A DNA stretch of 64,000 bases from Candidatus Kryptobacter tengchongensis (lineage in GTDB: Bacteria; Bacteroidota; Ignavibacteria; Kryptoniales; Kryptoniaceae): the NCBI GenBank assembly GCA_001485605.1, contig FAON01000004.1, positions 248,001 through 312,000 of the forward strand, read 5' to 3'. Numbering within the stretch: position 1 is the first letter of the stretch; each line of letters begins with the position of its first letter. Positions 1 to 10,546 of this stretch are shown piece by piece. Made by a program: the position numbers and the translations under genes. The notes beneath the pieces were generated by a model. The model was not told the DNA's origin. It did not search any database and saw nothing but the letters and a program-made list of their open reading frames with translations.

Positions 1-110
1 GACATAGTTGATTTAGAAAGGTCAGCATCAAGAACAACTATATCGGGGATTTTTTCGCCAAGTTCTTCAAGTGCTTCACCAAAAGAGACGCGGGTTGCTT
101 TGGCTGGCAT
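1..110 (-). CDS. Transketolase, C-terminal subunit (partial)
   Basis: Only the first 36 codons are in the window; the gene continues beyond position 1. The reading begins [14 protein letters not shown] and continues with [12 protein letters not shown], which is the usual start of the pyrimidine-binding half of split transketolases. Its ATG overlaps the TAA stop of the N-terminal subunit gene by one base (TAATG), so the two are almost certainly translated as a coupled pair. With its partner it would form the thiamine-diphosphate enzyme that moves two-carbon units between sugar phosphates in the non-oxidative pentose phosphate pathway. Confidence 0.9.
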   Translation of the reverse strand, partial: MPAKATRVSFGEALEELGEKIPDIVVLDADLSKSTM

Positions 111-967
111 TATTTCGCCTCCATCTTTTGTGATAAAAGTTCGTTAAGCTGTTCTTCAAGTTCTGCAAGTGCAAGTTTCGCCTCCTCATCATTCGGAGCT
201 TTCCCATGCCATTCGTGATTATCTTCCATAAATGAAACACCTTTCCCTTTAACGGTGTGAGCAACTATGAAAGTAGGCTTTCCTTTCACAAGTTCAGCTT
301 CGTCAAGAGCGGTTAAAATTTGCTCAAAATCGTGCCCATCAATCTCAATCACATTCCAGTTGAATGCTCTCAACTTATCAACAAGTGGTTCAATATCCAT
401 TACATCTTTTACATAACCATCAATTTGACCTTTGTTATAATCAACGATAGCGCAAAGATTATCAAGTTTAAATTTTGGAGCTGACATTATGGCTTCCCAA
501 ACTTGTCCTTCCTGCATTTCCCCATCTCCGAGCAAGCAATATACACGATAATTTTTTCCATCAATTTTCCCAGCAAGCGCTATTCCCTGGGCAATTGACA
601 AACCTTGTCCAAGTGAACCCGTTGACGCTTCCACATAAGGGAGGTCAAGCCGTGATGGATGCCCCTGAAGTCGCGAATTTATCTTTCTTAAAGTGAAAAG
701 CTCATCATAAGGTATGACTCCTCTGTGAGCCAAAACTGCATAAAGCGCTGGGACACCATGACCTTTAGATAAGATGAAACGATCTCTATCGGGGTCAAGT
801 GCGTTTTCAGGTGTTCTTTTTATCTTTTCCCAGAAAAGGGCAACGAGAATTTCAACACATGAAAGCGAACCCCCAGAATGACCAGAACCAGCTTTGTTTA
901 GCATTTTTATTATATCAATTCGTATTTTCGTCGCTATGACTTTAAGGTCAAGAATTGAATTTTGCAT
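110..967 (-). CDS. Transketolase, N-terminal subunit
   Basis: A 285-residue protein that matches the thiamine-diphosphate (PP) domain of transketolases encoded as two proteins. The cofactor motif starts at [13 protein letters not shown] and closes with the Asn of VDYNKGQ. The early motif [14 protein letters not shown] and the [11 protein letters not shown] stretch are also typical. Alone it lacks the Pyr and C-terminal domains, which are supplied by the overlapping downstream gene at 1-110. It acts in the cytoplasm in the pentose phosphate pathway. The ATG at 967 gives the family's normal N-terminus. About 150 bases separate it from the pnp terminator, so it is probably its own transcript. 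Confidence 0.95.
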   Translation of the reverse strand: MQNSILDLKVIATKIRIDIIKMLNKAGSGHSGGSLSCVEILVALFWEKIKRTPENALDPDRDRFILSKGHGVPALYAVLAHRGVIPYDELFTLRKINSRLQGHPSRLDLPYVEASTGSLGQGLSIAQGIALAGKIDGKNYRVYCLLGDGEMQEGQVWEAIMSAPKFKLDNLCAIVDYNKGQIDGYVKDVMDIEPLVDKLRAFNWNVIEIDGHDFEQILTALDEAELVKGKPTFIVAHTVKGKGVSFMEDNHEWHGKAPNDEEAKLALAELEEQLNELLSQKMEAK

Positions 968-1090
968 TCATCTTCTCCTTTTATTTTAAGCAAGGTTTAG
1001 CACCCGAAAATATAAAAATTTCAACCTTAAAAAACAATTGCTATTTTATTAACGCAGTAGATTCAACAAGTTAAAAAATTAAAAAGAAAC

Positions 1091-1115
1091 CTGTGGGCTT
1101 GAAATAAACCCACAG
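1091..1115 (-). terminator. Rho-independent terminator after pnp
   Basis: A perfect 7-bp stem (CTGTGGG/CCCACAG) with an 11-base loop. On the minus strand it is followed by a T-rich stretch (TTTCTTTTTAATTTTTT). It sits just past the pnp stop at 1119 and closes the rimP-to-pnp gene series. Confidence 0.8.
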
Positions 1116-1118
1116 ATT

Positions 1119-3332
1119 TCATCTTCTAACTCTGGTAGCAGAGGCAGGTTGAGTTTGATGAGTGCTGCGAGTGGTTTGGCTTTGCTGTTCCGACTTGGGG
1201 ATAAGAGATTTCCGACTCAATGTGAATCTTCCCATATCATCAACCGTCAATATCTGAACTTCAATTTCATCACCAACCTTCAATACATCTGAGACCTTTT
1301 CAATTCTTTTATGATCAATTTCCGAAATGTGAAGCAGTCCAATTTTACCAGGCAAAATTTCCACAAATGCGCCGAAATCGGCGATCTTACGGACTATTCC
1401 TTTGTAAACTTTTCCAACCTCAGGGACCTCCGCAAGTTGCTCAACCATTTGCTTTGCCTTTTCACATGCCTCTTTAGATGGACCACTTATCCAAACGAGA
1501 CCATCGTTTTCAATGAAAACTTCAGCACCAAATTCTTGTTTCATCATTTTGATATTTTTACCTGCTGGACCAATCACCCACCCTATCATTTCAACTGGGA
1601 TTCGCGTTGTCATCAATCTTGGAGCATAGGGAGAAATTTCAGAACGCGGACCTGGGATCGTTTGCTCAAGGATATCAAGAATTTTCATCCTCGCCTCTTT
1701 CGCCTGTTCAAGTGCCCGTTCAAAAATATCGTAACTTATGCCACTTATCTTTATGTCCATCTGAAATGCGGTAATTCCATCACGAGTACCTGCAACCTTA
1801 AAATCCATATCACCAAGTTTATCTTCATTACCAAGTATATCAGTTAAAATTGCAACCTCATCACCTTCTTTAACAAGACCCATAGCGATCCCAGCAACAT
1901 GTTTTTTAAGCGGAATTCCACCATCCATCAAGGCAAGCGTCCCTGAGCAAACAGTAGCCATTGAAGATGAACCGTTTGACTCAAGAATGTCAGAAACAAC
2001 CCTTATAGTATAGGGGAATTCTTCCTCAGAAGGTATCAAATTTTTAAGGGCTCTCTCAGCGAGATTTCCATGTCCGATCTCCCTCCTGCTTGGACCACGG
2101 AATGGAGCAACTTCACCAACTGAAAACGGCGGGAAATTGTAGTGAAGCATAAACCTTTTCGTGTATTCAGGCAATAATCCATCAATCAACTGCTCATCCA
2201 TTTTAGTCCCAAGCGTGACAGTTGCAAGAGATTGAGTCTCACCTCGTGTAAATAGCGCTGACCCATGAGTTCTCGGCAAAATCCCAACCTCAGCTGTTAT
2301 AGGTCTTATATCATTTAAACCTCGCCCGTCAATCCTCCGTCCCTCATGTAAAACCATATATCTCATATCTGCTCGCTCAATCTCCTCAATCACTTGCTTT
2401 ACCCAAAATTCAAGCTTTGGATAAAGCGTTATCAATGGAACTACATTTCCAGAATCATCTTGAACTGTCTCGGACAAATACTTTTGTTTCAAGGTTTCAA
2501 TTGTCTCGTTAAGAATCATTTCCATTCTCTCCGCACGCTCAAGCTTTTTCATCGGCGTTCTGTTAAGTTCTTTGATTCTCACCTCGGCTATTTCCTTGAC
2601 ATCATTAATCACTCTTTCTGGAATCTCTTCTTTGACTATTGCTCTCTTCGGTTTCCCAATTTCTCTTGCTATTTCAATCTGAACCTCACAAATCTTCTTT
2701 ATGTATTCATGAGCGAATTTTATTGCCTCAACCATATCTTTTTCAGAAATCTCCTTTGCTTCCCCTTCAACCATCACGATTGAATCAATCGTCCCTGCAA
2801 CGACAAGATCAAGTTCGCTTTTCTCAAGTTGTGAAATCGTCGGATTTATGACAAATTGCCCATCAATTTTCCCAACCCTAACTTCTGCAATTGGTCCGTT
2901 CCAAGGAATATCAGAAATCATCAAAGCAGTTGAACTTGCAATTCCACCAATGATATCTGGATCATTTTCAAGGTCAAATGAAAAAACTGTCACGGTTATC
3001 TGAGTCTCACACCTAAATTCCTTCGGGAATAGAGGTCTCAAAGCTCTGTCAATTAATCTTGCTGATAAAATTTCTTTCTCTGTTGGCTTTCCTTCTCTTT
3101 TCTCAAATCCTCCCGGAATTTTTCCAACTGCGGAGGTTTTCTCTCTGTATTCAACTGAAAGAGGCATAAAGTCAATATCCTCTTTCTGTTCCTCTTCTGC
3201 AACTGCAGTTGCAAGAACCATTGTGTCAGCGTATCTTACCATTACAGCGCCATCTGCTTGCTTAGCGTATTTCCCTATTTCAAACGAAAGGATTCGCCCA
3301 CCAATTTCAATTTCTTTCTTTAAATAAGACAT
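1119..3332 (-). CDS. pnp: Polyribonucleotide nucleotidyltransferase (PNPase)
   Basis: A 737-residue protein of normal PNPase length. It has two RNase PH cores (roughly residues 10-145 and 320-550) separated by the helical domain, then a KH domain (around 570-610, motif IGWVIGPAGKNI) and an S1 domain (around 635-700, DFGAFVEILPGKIGLLHIS). The second core carries the catalytic GDMDFKVAGTRDG motif near residues 505-520. It degrades RNA 3' to 5' with phosphate in the cytoplasm. The gene follows rpsO with 26 bases between, the classical rpsO-pnp order, and is followed by a strong terminator. The C-terminal tail is Ser/Thr/Gln rich and ends in Arg, as in many homologues. Confidence 0.97.
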   Translation of the reverse strand: MSYLKKEIEIGGRILSFEIGKYAKQADGAVMVRYADTMVLATAVAEEEQKEDIDFMPLSVEYREKTSAVGKIPGGFEKREGKPTEKEILSARLIDRALRPLFPKEFRCETQITVTVFSFDLENDPDIIGGIASSTALMISDIPWNGPIAEVRVGKIDGQFVINPTISQLEKSELDLVVAGTIDSIVMVEGEAKEISEKDMVEAIKFAHEYIKKICEVQIEIAREIGKPKRAIVKEEIPERVINDVKEIAEVRIKELNRTPMKKLERAERMEMILNETIETLKQKYLSETVQDDSGNVVPLITLYPKLEFWVKQVIEEIERADMRYMVLHEGRRIDGRGLNDIRPITAEVGILPRTHGSALFTRGETQSLATVTLGTKMDEQLIDGLLPEYTKRFMLHYNFPPFSVGEVAPFRGPSRREIGHGNLAERALKNLIPSEEEFPYTIRVVSDILESNGSSSMATVCSGTLALMDGGIPLKKHVAGIAMGLVKEGDEVAILTDILGNEDKLGDMDFKVAGTRDGITAFQMDIKISGISYDIFERALEQAKEARMKILDILEQTIPGPRSEISPYAPRLMTTRIPVEMIGWVIGPAGKNIKMMKQEFGAEVFIENDGLVWISGPSKEACEKAKQMVEQLAEVPEVGKVYKGIVRKIADFGAFVEILPGKIGLLHISEIDHKRIEKVSDVLKVGDEIEVQILTVDDMGRFTLSRKSLIPKSEQQSQTTRSTHQTQPASATRVRR

Positions 3333-3358
3333 AACTACATCACCGCCTTTAATTTGTT

Positions 3359-3628
3359 TTATTTTCTTAAATCAAGTTCCTCAAGAATTCGCTTATAACT
3401 CTCGTAATTTGTCCTTTCAAGATATCTTAAAAGCCTCCTTCGCTTACCTATCATCTTGATCAATCCCATCCTTGAATGTTTGTCCTTTGGATGTTTCTCA
3501 AAATGCTGTGCAAGCTGATTGATCCTTGCGGTTAAAATTGCAATTTGCACCTCTGGTGAACCAGTGTCCTTTTCATGTTTGCCATACTTTTTAACAAGTT
3601 CCTTTTTTTGTTCGCTCGTCAATGGCAT
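3359..3628 (-). CDS. rpsO: 30S ribosomal protein S15
   Basis: An 89-residue protein of exact family length. It shows the S15 signature around the DTGSPEVQIAILTARI segment and the conserved HPKDKHSRMGLIKMIGKRRRLLRYL run in the second half. It binds 16S rRNA in the small-subunit platform. It lies between ribF and pnp. In other bacteria S15 autoregulates its own mRNA, but I did not find a recognisable regulatory pseudoknot in the 32 A/T-rich bases upstream. Confidence 0.97.
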   Translation of the reverse strand: MPLTSEQKKELVKKYGKHEKDTGSPEVQIAILTARINQLAQHFEKHPKDKHSRMGLIKMIGKRRRLLRYLERTNYESYKRILEELDLRK

Positions 3629-3660
3629 ATCTCCTTTTTTATTTTTGTTTTACTTTTTTA

Positions 3661-4608
3661 TCAGATTTCAACTGCAAACTCTCTCGTTATAAACTCAAGT
3701 GCCATTTCCTTGTCTTTTTTGATCTGATCAACAAGTTCCTTTGGCGATGGAAATTTCATCTCGTCCCTTAATCTCTCTATAAACTCAACTTTTATATGCT
3801 TGAAATAAATTTCCCTTTCAAAATTGAATATATTCACCTCCATAACCCTTCGGCTATCAAGCTCAAATGTCGGTCTGTAACCAATGTTCATAACACCAAA
3901 ATAAGGTTTTCTATCTATCGTCACCCTTACAACATAAACTCCATTTTTAGGGATAAGCTTCCTTGATGAAACTGGCTCAATATTCGCAGTTGGAATTCCA
4001 ATCTCTCTGCCACGACCACTTCCTTTAACAACGACTCCATTTATAAAATAATATCTCCCCAGCAATTTTGACGCAAGTTTAACATCACCCTCATTTAAAA
4101 TTGCTCTAATTTTTGAACTGCTCACCGGATTATTCTCAACGAGAAGTTGTGGGATCAATTCAACCTCAAAGCCATATTTTTCACCAAATTCTTTTAACTT
4201 CTCTGGATTACCTTCCCTATTTCTCCCAAAAGCATGATTGTATCCAACTATAACTTTTCTTAATCCTATCTTTCCAAGCATTATATCCCTGCAAAATTCC
4301 TCGGCGGTTATGTTAGAGAATTCACTTGTAAAATTCACAACGAAAATAATGTCAAGGTCGTAATCACTTAAAAGCTCAATTCTTTCATCAATTGTCGTCA
4401 AGATGTAAAATTTTTCTTTCGGATGTAAAACTTCCTGAGGGTGCGGGTCAAATGTCACAAGAACTGTCCTCGCTCCAGTTTTTAGTTTTTCCTCTTTCAT
4501 CCTTCTCAAAATTTCCTGATGAGCTACATGGACACCATCAAAAACCCCAACAGTTACGATTGAGTTTGGTTCTTTTTCAATTTTATTTATGTTTCTGACT
4601 ACCTCCAT
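3661..4608 (-). CDS. ribF: Bifunctional riboflavin kinase / FAD synthetase
   Basis: A 315-residue protein with the normal RibF layout. The N-terminal FAD synthetase (nucleotidyltransferase) domain has VGVFDGVHVAHQEIL near residue 20 and TFDPHP near 50. The C-terminal riboflavin kinase domain, from about residue 185, includes GRGREIGIPTANI and the GVYVVRV and MNIGYRPTF strands. It converts riboflavin to FMN and then FAD in the cytoplasm. The start overlaps the 3' end of truB by 26 bases, indicating co-translation. The riboflavin biosynthesis gene ribBA is elsewhere in this window (49736-50974). Confidence 0.95.
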   Translation of the reverse strand: MEVVRNINKIEKEPNSIVTVGVFDGVHVAHQEILRRMKEEKLKTGARTVLVTFDPHPQEVLHPKEKFYILTTIDERIELLSDYDLDIIFVVNFTSEFSNITAEEFCRDIMLGKIGLRKVIVGYNHAFGRNREGNPEKLKEFGEKYGFEVELIPQLLVENNPVSSSKIRAILNEGDVKLASKLLGRYYFINGVVVKGSGRGREIGIPTANIEPVSSRKLIPKNGVYVVRVTIDRKPYFGVMNIGYRPTFELDSRRVMEVNIFNFEREIYFKHIKVEFIERLRDEMKFPSPKELVDQIKKDKEMALEFITREFAVEI

Positions 4609-5287
4609 CAGCTCCCTGTAATGAAATTTTCTTTAATTCATCAACTGTTAAGGCATCTTCAAGTTTATACTCTCCAATTTTCGTTCTAACAAGCGATTTC
4701 AAATAAGCTCCGCAACCAAGTTTTTCTCCAAAATCATATACAAGTGTCCTGATATAAGTTCCCTTTGAACATCTCACACGAAAGCGAACTTCAGGAAGAT
4801 CAACCTCAAGTATACTAAAATCGTAAATTTTCACCTTTCTTGGTTTTCTTTCTATGTTAATTCCCTTCCTTGCAAACTCATATAATGGCTTACCTTTATA
4901 TTTGACTGCGGAATACATTGGCGGAATTTGTTCAATTTCCCCGATGAAATGTTTTGCGGTCTCTAAGATTTTTTCCTCGGTAATCCCGTTAAGATTCCTT
5001 CTTTCAATTATCTCAGTTTCAGGATCATAGCTTTCTGTCACAGCGCCAAGTTCCATAACTCCTTCATATTCTTTATCAAGTTCCGTTATCTTTGAAAGTT
5101 CTTTTGTTTTCTTCCCCGTCGCAACTATTAACAAGCCAGTTGCAAACGGGTCAAGCGTTCCACCATGTCCTGCCTTCTTTATCTTGAACCATTTTTTAAT
5201 TTTATCAACAACTTTATAAGATGTCCATCCAGCGGGTTTATTCACAAGTATTATTTCACCCTGTCTTATCCTCTGCGCCAGAGTCAT
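4583..5287 (-). CDS. truB: tRNA pseudouridine(55) synthase TruB
   Basis: It makes pseudouridine 55 in the T-loop of tRNAs. The catalytic motif GHGGTLDPFATGLLIVATG carries the nucleophilic Asp, and the RCSKGTYIRTLVYD and CGAYLKSLVRTKIG segments are characteristic. I chose the ATG at 5287 (MTLAQRIRQGEIILVNKPAG), giving 234 residues; the frame extends upstream only to a TTG at 5320. This start lies 32 bases inside rbfA, so the two genes overlap and are probably translationally coupled. The 3' end overlaps ribF. No PUA domain follows the catalytic domain, as in shorter TruB forms. Confidence 0.93.
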   Translation of the reverse strand: MTLAQRIRQGEIILVNKPAGWTSYKVVDKIKKWFKIKKAGHGGTLDPFATGLLIVATGKKTKELSKITELDKEYEGVMELGAVTESYDPETEIIERRNLNGITEEKILETAKHFIGEIEQIPPMYSAVKYKGKPLYEFARKGINIERKPRKVKIYDFSILEVDLPEVRFRVRCSKGTYIRTLVYDFGEKLGCGAYLKSLVRTKIGEYKLEDALTVDELKKISLQGADGGSQKHK

Positions 5288-5651
5288 CACTTTTCTTGTC
5301 GTTCTTTTCTCTATCTTCAATTTGCTTCAAAAGAGCGTTTATCCTGTCAACATGTTCAAGCGTGTCATCAAGATAAAACTCAATTTCCGGGATAAATCTC
5401 AACCTCAACCTTGAACCAAGCCGGTGTCTTATGTTTTTCTTTAGCGATTCAATTTTTCTTATAGTATTTTGTTGTGTTACCTTGTCTCCGTAGATGCTTA
5501 TATAAATTTTCGCATATCTTAAATCTGGACTCATTCTTACATTTGTAACCGTCCAAAACCCAACATTTTCATGTTCAAGAACTTTGGTGATTATGTCTGA
5601 AACCTCTTCTTTGATAAGTGAAGCAACCCTCTCCGCTCTTATGCTATTCAT
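5256..5651 (-). CDS. rbfA: Ribosome-binding factor A
   Basis: A 131-residue protein with the single type II KH-like fold of RbfA. It begins SIRAERVASLIKEEVSDII and has the VRMSPDLRYAKIYISIYG core and the LRLRFIPEIEFYLDDT strand-helix before a charged tail. It helps mature the 5' end of 16S rRNA and binds free 30S subunits. It sits directly after infB and overlaps truB, the standard infB-rbfA-truB order. The last 30 residues are acidic and basic low-complexity sequence that overlaps the truB start. Confidence 0.93.
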   Translation of the reverse strand: MNSIRAERVASLIKEEVSDIITKVLEHENVGFWTVTNVRMSPDLRYAKIYISIYGDKVTQQNTIRKIESLKKNIRHRLGSRLRLRFIPEIEFYLDDTLEHVDRINALLKQIEDREKNDKKSDDSGAEDKTG

Positions 5652-5678
5652 TTTGAAATCCTCTTTTTAATTCCAAAT

Positions 5679-8555
5679 TTATGTTTTCTTCACCTCTTCA
5701 AGTTTTCTTTTGATTTCAAGGATGTTATACGCTTCAATGACATCACCGACCTTTATATCATTATAATTTTCAAGTGCGATTCCACATTCAAGCCCAGCTT
5801 CAACTTCCTTTACATCATCTTTGAATCTTTTAAGCGATACAATTTTCCCATCATAAATCACGATCCCATTTCTTATTAGACGAGCACGGGCATTTCTTAA
5901 GATTTTACCTTCTGTTACGAAACATCCAGCAACGGTTCCAACTTTTGAAATTTTAAATGTCTCCCTGACCTCTGCAGTCCCAAGAAATTCTTCTCTCTTT
6001 TCTGGCTCAAGCATTCCCTCAAGTGCTTTTCTAATATCGTCAATCACATTATAAATGATATTGTAAAGTCGTATTTCAACATTCTCATTTTCTGCAAGTT
6101 TTTTCGCCCCGGATGTTGGTCTCACATTGAAACCAATTATAATTGCACCTGAAGCTTGAGCAAGCAAGACATCAGATTCACTTATTGCGCCAACAGCTCT
6201 ATGAATGATCCGAACTTTGACCTCCTCAGTTGAAAGCTTCATCAGGGAATCTGAGAGCGCTTCAATTGAACCATTTACATCAGCTTTGATTATAACAGGC
6301 AATTCTTTAACCTTGCCTTCTTTAATTTGCTCTGAAAGTTTATTCAAGGATATAGACCTTAATTGTCTAAATGTTTGCTCCCGTTTTAATTGAGATCTTT
6401 TGTTTGCGATTTCACGAGCTATTTTTTCATCTTCAACAACTACAAATGAATCCCCTGCTTCCGGGAGCTGATCAAACCCTATAACCTGAACTGGCGTTGA
6501 CGGTTTTGCAACCTCAACTCTATTTCCTCTTTCATCAAACATAGCTCTTACCCTTCCAAATGTAGTTCCAGCAACAAACGGATCACCGATTTTTAAACTT
6601 CCATTTTGCACAAGAACTGTTCCAACAGGACCACGTCCTTTATCAAGTTTTGATTCAATTACAACACCACGGGCTTTTTTCTTTGGATTCGCTTTAAGAT
6701 CCATTAATTCAGCCTCAAGCAGAATTTTTTCAAGAAGAAGATCAACATTTTTACCATACTTTGCTGAAATCTCAACACATTGATACTTCCCACCCCAATC
6801 CTCAACAAGGATCCCTCTTTCAGCAAGTTGTTGTCTAATTTTGTCTGGATTTGCTTCTGGTTTATCAATTTTATTTATTGCAACGATTATTGGAACATTT
6901 GCAGCAAGTGCATGGTTAATTGCTTCAACAGTTTGAGGCATAACTGCGTCATCAGCTGCAACGACAAGAACAACTATATCTGTAACCTGAGCACCACGAG
7001 CACGCATTGCTGTAAACGCTTCATGTCCCGGGGTATCAATGAATGTGATCTGCTTGCCGTTTGGAAGGGTCACTTGATACGCTCCTATGTGCTGGGTTAT
7101 ACCACCAGCTTCACCAGCAACTATGTTACTTTGCCTTATGTAATCAAGGAGCGTTGTCTTCCCGTGATCAACATGACCCATGATCGTCACAACAGGGGGT
7201 CTCGGTTCAAGGTCTTCAGGACGATCAGGTTCTTCCTTAATTACATCTTCAAGATATTCCTCAGCCTTTTCAACTTCAAAACCATAATCGCTTGCTATAA
7301 GAGTTATAGTGTCAAAGTCAAGTCGCTGATTTATAGAAACAACAAGCCCAAGGTTAAGACACTTTTTAATTATCTCACTTGCTGAAACCCCCATGATATT
7401 TGCAAGTTCATTAACAGTGATGAATTCAGCAACGCTTATTTTCCTTCTTTCCTTTTCAAGTTGTTCTATCTTTTTCTCCTCTTTCTCTTGTCTTTCTTTC
7501 TTCTTCCGTTTTTTGATTATTTCTCTTATATCTGGACCTGCTTCTTCCATTTCTGCAAGCGTCTGATCAATCCTTCTCAAAATTTCTGCTTCATCAATTT
7601 CAACCCTGCTTCGTTTGCTCTTCTTTATAGGTTTCTTTATTTCAATATCTTCAATTTCAACAAATTTTCTCTTCTTCTCTCTTCTTTCCCTTGCTTGCTT
7701 TTTCTTTCTCGTCTCATCCTTTGCTACTTCAACCTCGGGCGCATGAACAATTTCCTCAACCTTTCCCTCCTTCACAGGTTTTGGTTTCTCCTCAAATCTT
7801 CTAATTCTTCTATCCCTCTTCCTTTCCCTATCTCTTTCCCTTCTTCTATCTCTATCTCTTTCCCTATCAAACTTTCTATCTCGGGTTCCTCTCATCTTAT
7901 CCACATCAACATAAACCATTTCACCCTTTCTATGCCCTTTCTCCGCTTCAACTGATTCTGCTTCCGACTCAGACGAAATCACCTCTGCCTTACCTTCAAC
8001 CGGCTCTTCAACTTGATCAATCTGCTCCTGTGCAACAACTTGAGTTGGCTCTTGCGCTACGACTGGCTCCTCAACTTGCTTTATTTCTTCCTGTATCTCA
8101 ACTTTTTCTTCGCTTTCCTTAGCTTTCTCTTCAACAACTTCCCTTGAAACAACTTCTTCTACCTTTTCCTCCGGCACGATTTGCTCCACCTGAACCTGAG
8201 GTGTGGATTCGGCAACTTCACCTACTTCAATCTCCCCGGCTGGTTGAATGAACCCACTTTCCACGGTCTCAGTTTTAACCTCAATTGTCTGCGAAGTTTC
8301 AACTTTTTCCTCAACCACTGGCTTTGTTTCAACCGCTACAGCCTCGGTGATTTTCATTTCCCTTTCCTTCTTCCTCTTCTGACGCTCAGCCAGCTCTCGC
8401 TCATGCTTATAGTGTCTATTTATTATCTCAAGCATCTTATCATCAACCGGGGACATATGATTCTTCACATCAAATCCCTGCTTCTGTAAAAAACTAACAA
8501 GCTCATCTGATGATATGTTAAGTTCCTTTGCTATTTGATATACTCTTCTCGGCAT
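5679..8555 (-). CDS. infB: Translation initiation factor IF-2
   Basis: A 958-residue IF-2. The N-terminus ([21 protein letters not shown]) is the small IF2_N helical domain. Residues about 60-350 are a long, highly charged, low-complexity linker rich in Glu/Val and then Arg/Asp/Glu. A second IF2_N-like segment ([19 protein letters not shown]) precedes the GTPase, whose G1 motif is [10 protein letters not shown]3 DTPGHEAF and G4 NKIDK. The four-domain C-terminus is complete. It positions initiator tRNA on the 30S subunit. It lies between nusA and rbfA with about 22 bases on each side. Confidence 0.97.
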   Translation of the reverse strand: MPRRVYQIAKELNISSDELVSFLQKQGFDVKNHMSPVDDKMLEIINRHYKHERELAERQKRKKEREMKITEAVAVETKPVVEEKVETSQTIEVKTETVESGFIQPAGEIEVGEVAESTPQVQVEQIVPEEKVEEVVSREVVEEKAKESEEKVEIQEEIKQVEEPVVAQEPTQVVAQEQIDQVEEPVEGKAEVISSESEAESVEAEKGHRKGEMVYVDVDKMRGTRDRKFDRERDRDRRRERDRERKRDRRIRRFEEKPKPVKEGKVEEIVHAPEVEVAKDETRKKKQARERREKKRKFVEIEDIEIKKPIKKSKRSRVEIDEAEILRRIDQTLAEMEEAGPDIREIIKKRKKKERQEKEEKKIEQLEKERRKISVAEFITVNELANIMGVSASEIIKKCLNLGLVVSINQRLDFDTITLIASDYGFEVEKAEEYLEDVIKEEPDRPEDLEPRPPVVTIMGHVDHGKTTLLDYIRQSNIVAGEAGGITQHIGAYQVTLPNGKQITFIDTPGHEAFTAMRARGAQVTDIVVLVVAADDAVMPQTVEAINHALAANVPIIVAINKIDKPEANPDKIRQQLAERGILVEDWGGKYQCVEISAKYGKNVDLLLEKILLEAELMDLKANPKKKARGVVIESKLDKGRGPVGTVLVQNGSLKIGDPFVAGTTFGRVRAMFDERGNRVEVAKPSTPVQVIGFDQLPEAGDSFVVVEDEKIAREIANKRSQLKREQTFRQLRSISLNKLSEQIKEGKVKELPVIIKADVNGSIEALSDSLMKLSTEEVKVRIIHRAVGAISESDVLLAQASGAIIIGFNVRPTSGAKKLAENENVEIRLYNIIYNVIDDIRKALEGMLEPEKREEFLGTAEVRETFKISKVGTVAGCFVTEGKILRNARARLIRNGIVIYDGKIVSLKRFKDDVKEVEAGLECGIALENYNDIKVGDVIEAYNILEIKRKLEEVKKT

Positions 8556-8577
8556 GGTTGTTAGGATTTGGTTTAAA

Positions 8578-9861
8578 TTATCTTGAAGCTCTCCTTATAA
8601 TACTTCTCAATTTCTTTATTTTATTATCGTCAATTCCCTGCAAACCTGAAAGAATTGACTTTATATTTTCATCTGGTAGAGCAAGATAATCCCTGTTGGT
8701 CTCAATACCAGCATCTTTAAGACGCTGATAGATTTCATCACCAATTTGATCCTTCAAATCAGATAGACGAATTATTTTGCGAACATCTTTTTTCTCTCCC
8801 TCAATAATCATTATTTCAATATTATAGCCTGTCAACAAAGAAGCAAGTTTAACATTTATACCATCATCTCCAATTGCAGTTGAAACTTCTTCTGGTGGAA
8901 CATAAACAAGAGCTGTTTTTCGGCTTTCATCAATTTCAACCCCTTTCGGTTTTGCCGGTTGTAATGCTCTTGCTACAAAAATTGCTGGATCATCACTATA
9001 TGCAATCACATCTATATTTTCATTGTTAAGTTCCTTCACTATTGAGTGAATTCTCACACCTTTCATCCCAACACATGCACCAACCGGATCAACTCTCTCA
9101 TCCGTTGATGCAACTGCAATTTTTGATTTTTTCCCTGCTTCCCTTGCAACATTTTTTATTACAACTATACCATCGTAAACCTCCGGTATCTCAAGCTCAA
9201 ATAATTTAACAAGAAACAACGAATCAGCCCTTGAAACTATAACCTGTGGACCGCTACCTTTACGCTCGTCCCTTGGACTTGGTGGTTTAACTTCTTTAAC
9301 AAGAACCCTTAAACTTTCGTTTTTCCTATATCTCTCGTCAGGGATCATCTCGCTTCGTGGTAAGATCAGCTCATTTTTATTATGCATCAAAAGAACTCGC
9401 TCGGGTTTCCCATCCTTACCAATGTAAACCTGATAAACCTCACCTATCAGGATCTCTCCTCTGTATGATTCATACTCTCTCATAACTGAATCACGCTCAT
9501 ATTCACTCAACTTATGAATGAACAGCTGTTTTGCCTGCGAGATTAACCTCAACCCGAAATCTCTCACATCAACTTTTTCAACAAATTTCTCCCCGAGTTC
9601 AAGGCTTGGATCAACTTCCCTTGCCTTTTCAAGCGAGACCTCTTTTAACGGGTCTTTAACAACATCAACTATATCCTTCATAAGATAAATTTCAATATCT
9701 CCTCGCTCCATATTCACAATTATATCAAATTCAGCGTCATCACCGTATTTTTTTCTAACGAGCGTTTTGAATACATCCTCAAGTATGAAAGCAATTTTAT
9801 CCTTCTCAATTTTCTTCTCCTTTGCAAGTTGTGTGAATGCTTCAACTATTTCACGATTCAT
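8578..9861 (-). CDS. nusA: Transcription termination/antitermination factor NusA
   Basis: A 427-residue NusA with an N-terminal RNA polymerase-binding domain (about 1-130), an S1 domain (about 135-200, [14 protein letters not shown]) and two KH domains ([21 protein letters not shown] near 265 and [18 protein letters not shown] near 330). The C-terminal helix-hairpin-helix segment ends at [12 protein letters not shown]. It binds RNA polymerase and nascent RNA and modulates pausing, termination and antitermination. The position between rimP and infB is the standard operon order. Confidence 0.96.
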   Translation of the reverse strand: MNREIVEAFTQLAKEKKIEKDKIAFILEDVFKTLVRKKYGDDAEFDIIVNMERGDIEIYLMKDIVDVVKDPLKEVSLEKAREVDPSLELGEKFVEKVDVRDFGLRLISQAKQLFIHKLSEYERDSVMREYESYRGEILIGEVYQVYIGKDGKPERVLLMHNKNELILPRSEMIPDERYRKNESLRVLVKEVKPPSPRDERKGSGPQVIVSRADSLFLVKLFELEIPEVYDGIVVIKNVAREAGKKSKIAVASTDERVDPVGACVGMKGVRIHSIVKELNNENIDVIAYSDDPAIFVARALQPAKPKGVEIDESRKTALVYVPPEEVSTAIGDDGINVKLASLLTGYNIEIMIIEGEKKDVRKIIRLSDLKDQIGDEIYQRLKDAGIETNRDYLALPDENIKSILSGLQGIDDNKIKKLRSIIRRASR

Positions 9862-9886
9862 AACTTCACCTTCCGAATTTTAATTT

Positions 9887-10360
9887 TTACCAGACAATTT
9901 CTGTTTTAGCTTCAATTATTTGATTGTATTTCAAAACAAGCAAATTTTCATCATTTTCAATTTTTATTTCAATTGTCTCATCCCCAGCCATTATAAGTTG
10001 ACCCAAAACTTCACGCACCTGCCCTGATAGTTCATCAACATACTTAACCCTAACAAATCTTCCAATGTTCGTAAAGTATTGTCTCTTAACCTTAAAAGGA
10101 TTACCAACCCCGGGAGATGAAACCTCAAGACGATAACTAACTGGTATAAGATCGTGAAAATCAAGTGCATCCGAAATTCGCCTGCTTATCTCCTCACATT
10201 TCTTAACCGTGATGCCATCGTCAGTATCAACGAACACTTCAAGGGTCAATTTCTTCCCAAAACCTTTCAGATTAATATCAACCAGATAAGCGCCTGAACT
10301 CTCAACGATTGGCGTAATTATTTCCCGGAGTTTGGACTTAATTTCCTCAATGTTTATCAT
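9887..10360 (-). CDS. rimP: Ribosome maturation factor RimP
   Basis: A 157-residue protein with the RimP pattern: an N-terminal alpha/beta domain with GAYLVDINLKG and FVDTDDGITVKKCEEISR, the LEVSSPGVGNPFK motif, then a C-terminal SH3-like barrel (roughly 85-157). It acts in 30S subunit assembly. It is first of the rimP-nusA-infB series. No Shine-Dalgarno sequence is visible before the ATG; a terminator-like hairpin followed by eight Ts lies within 20 bases of it. Confidence 0.92.
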   Translation of the reverse strand: MINIEEIKSKLREIITPIVESSGAYLVDINLKGFGKKLTLEVFVDTDDGITVKKCEEISRRISDALDFHDLIPVSYRLEVSSPGVGNPFKVKRQYFTNIGRFVRVKYVDELSGQVREVLGQLIMAGDETIEIKIENDENLLVLKYNQIIEAKTEIVW

Positions 10361-10376
10361 AAAATCAAAAAAAATA

Positions 10377-10394
10377 GTGGGTCTTTTAGCCCAC
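10377..10394 (-). terminator. Terminator-like hairpin just upstream of rimP
   Basis: On the minus strand a GTGGG/CCCAC stem with an 8-base loop is followed by TATTTTTTTTG, which ends only a few bases before the rimP ATG. It could end the transcript of the transporter at 10547-11230, or act as an attenuator in a rimP-operon leader. The stem is short (5 bp), so termination strength is uncertain. Confidence 0.55.
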
Positions 10395-10546
10395 CATGGA
10401 AGCTAAATTTTTAAAAAAATATAAAAAAATAAACTACAATTTGCAAATTAAAGACAACGGCTAAAATAACCGAAAGAATTAAGCAATCTATCAACAAACC
10501 AACTTTGTGCAGAAACCGTCCGCCCACTGATTGACAAAACTATTTT

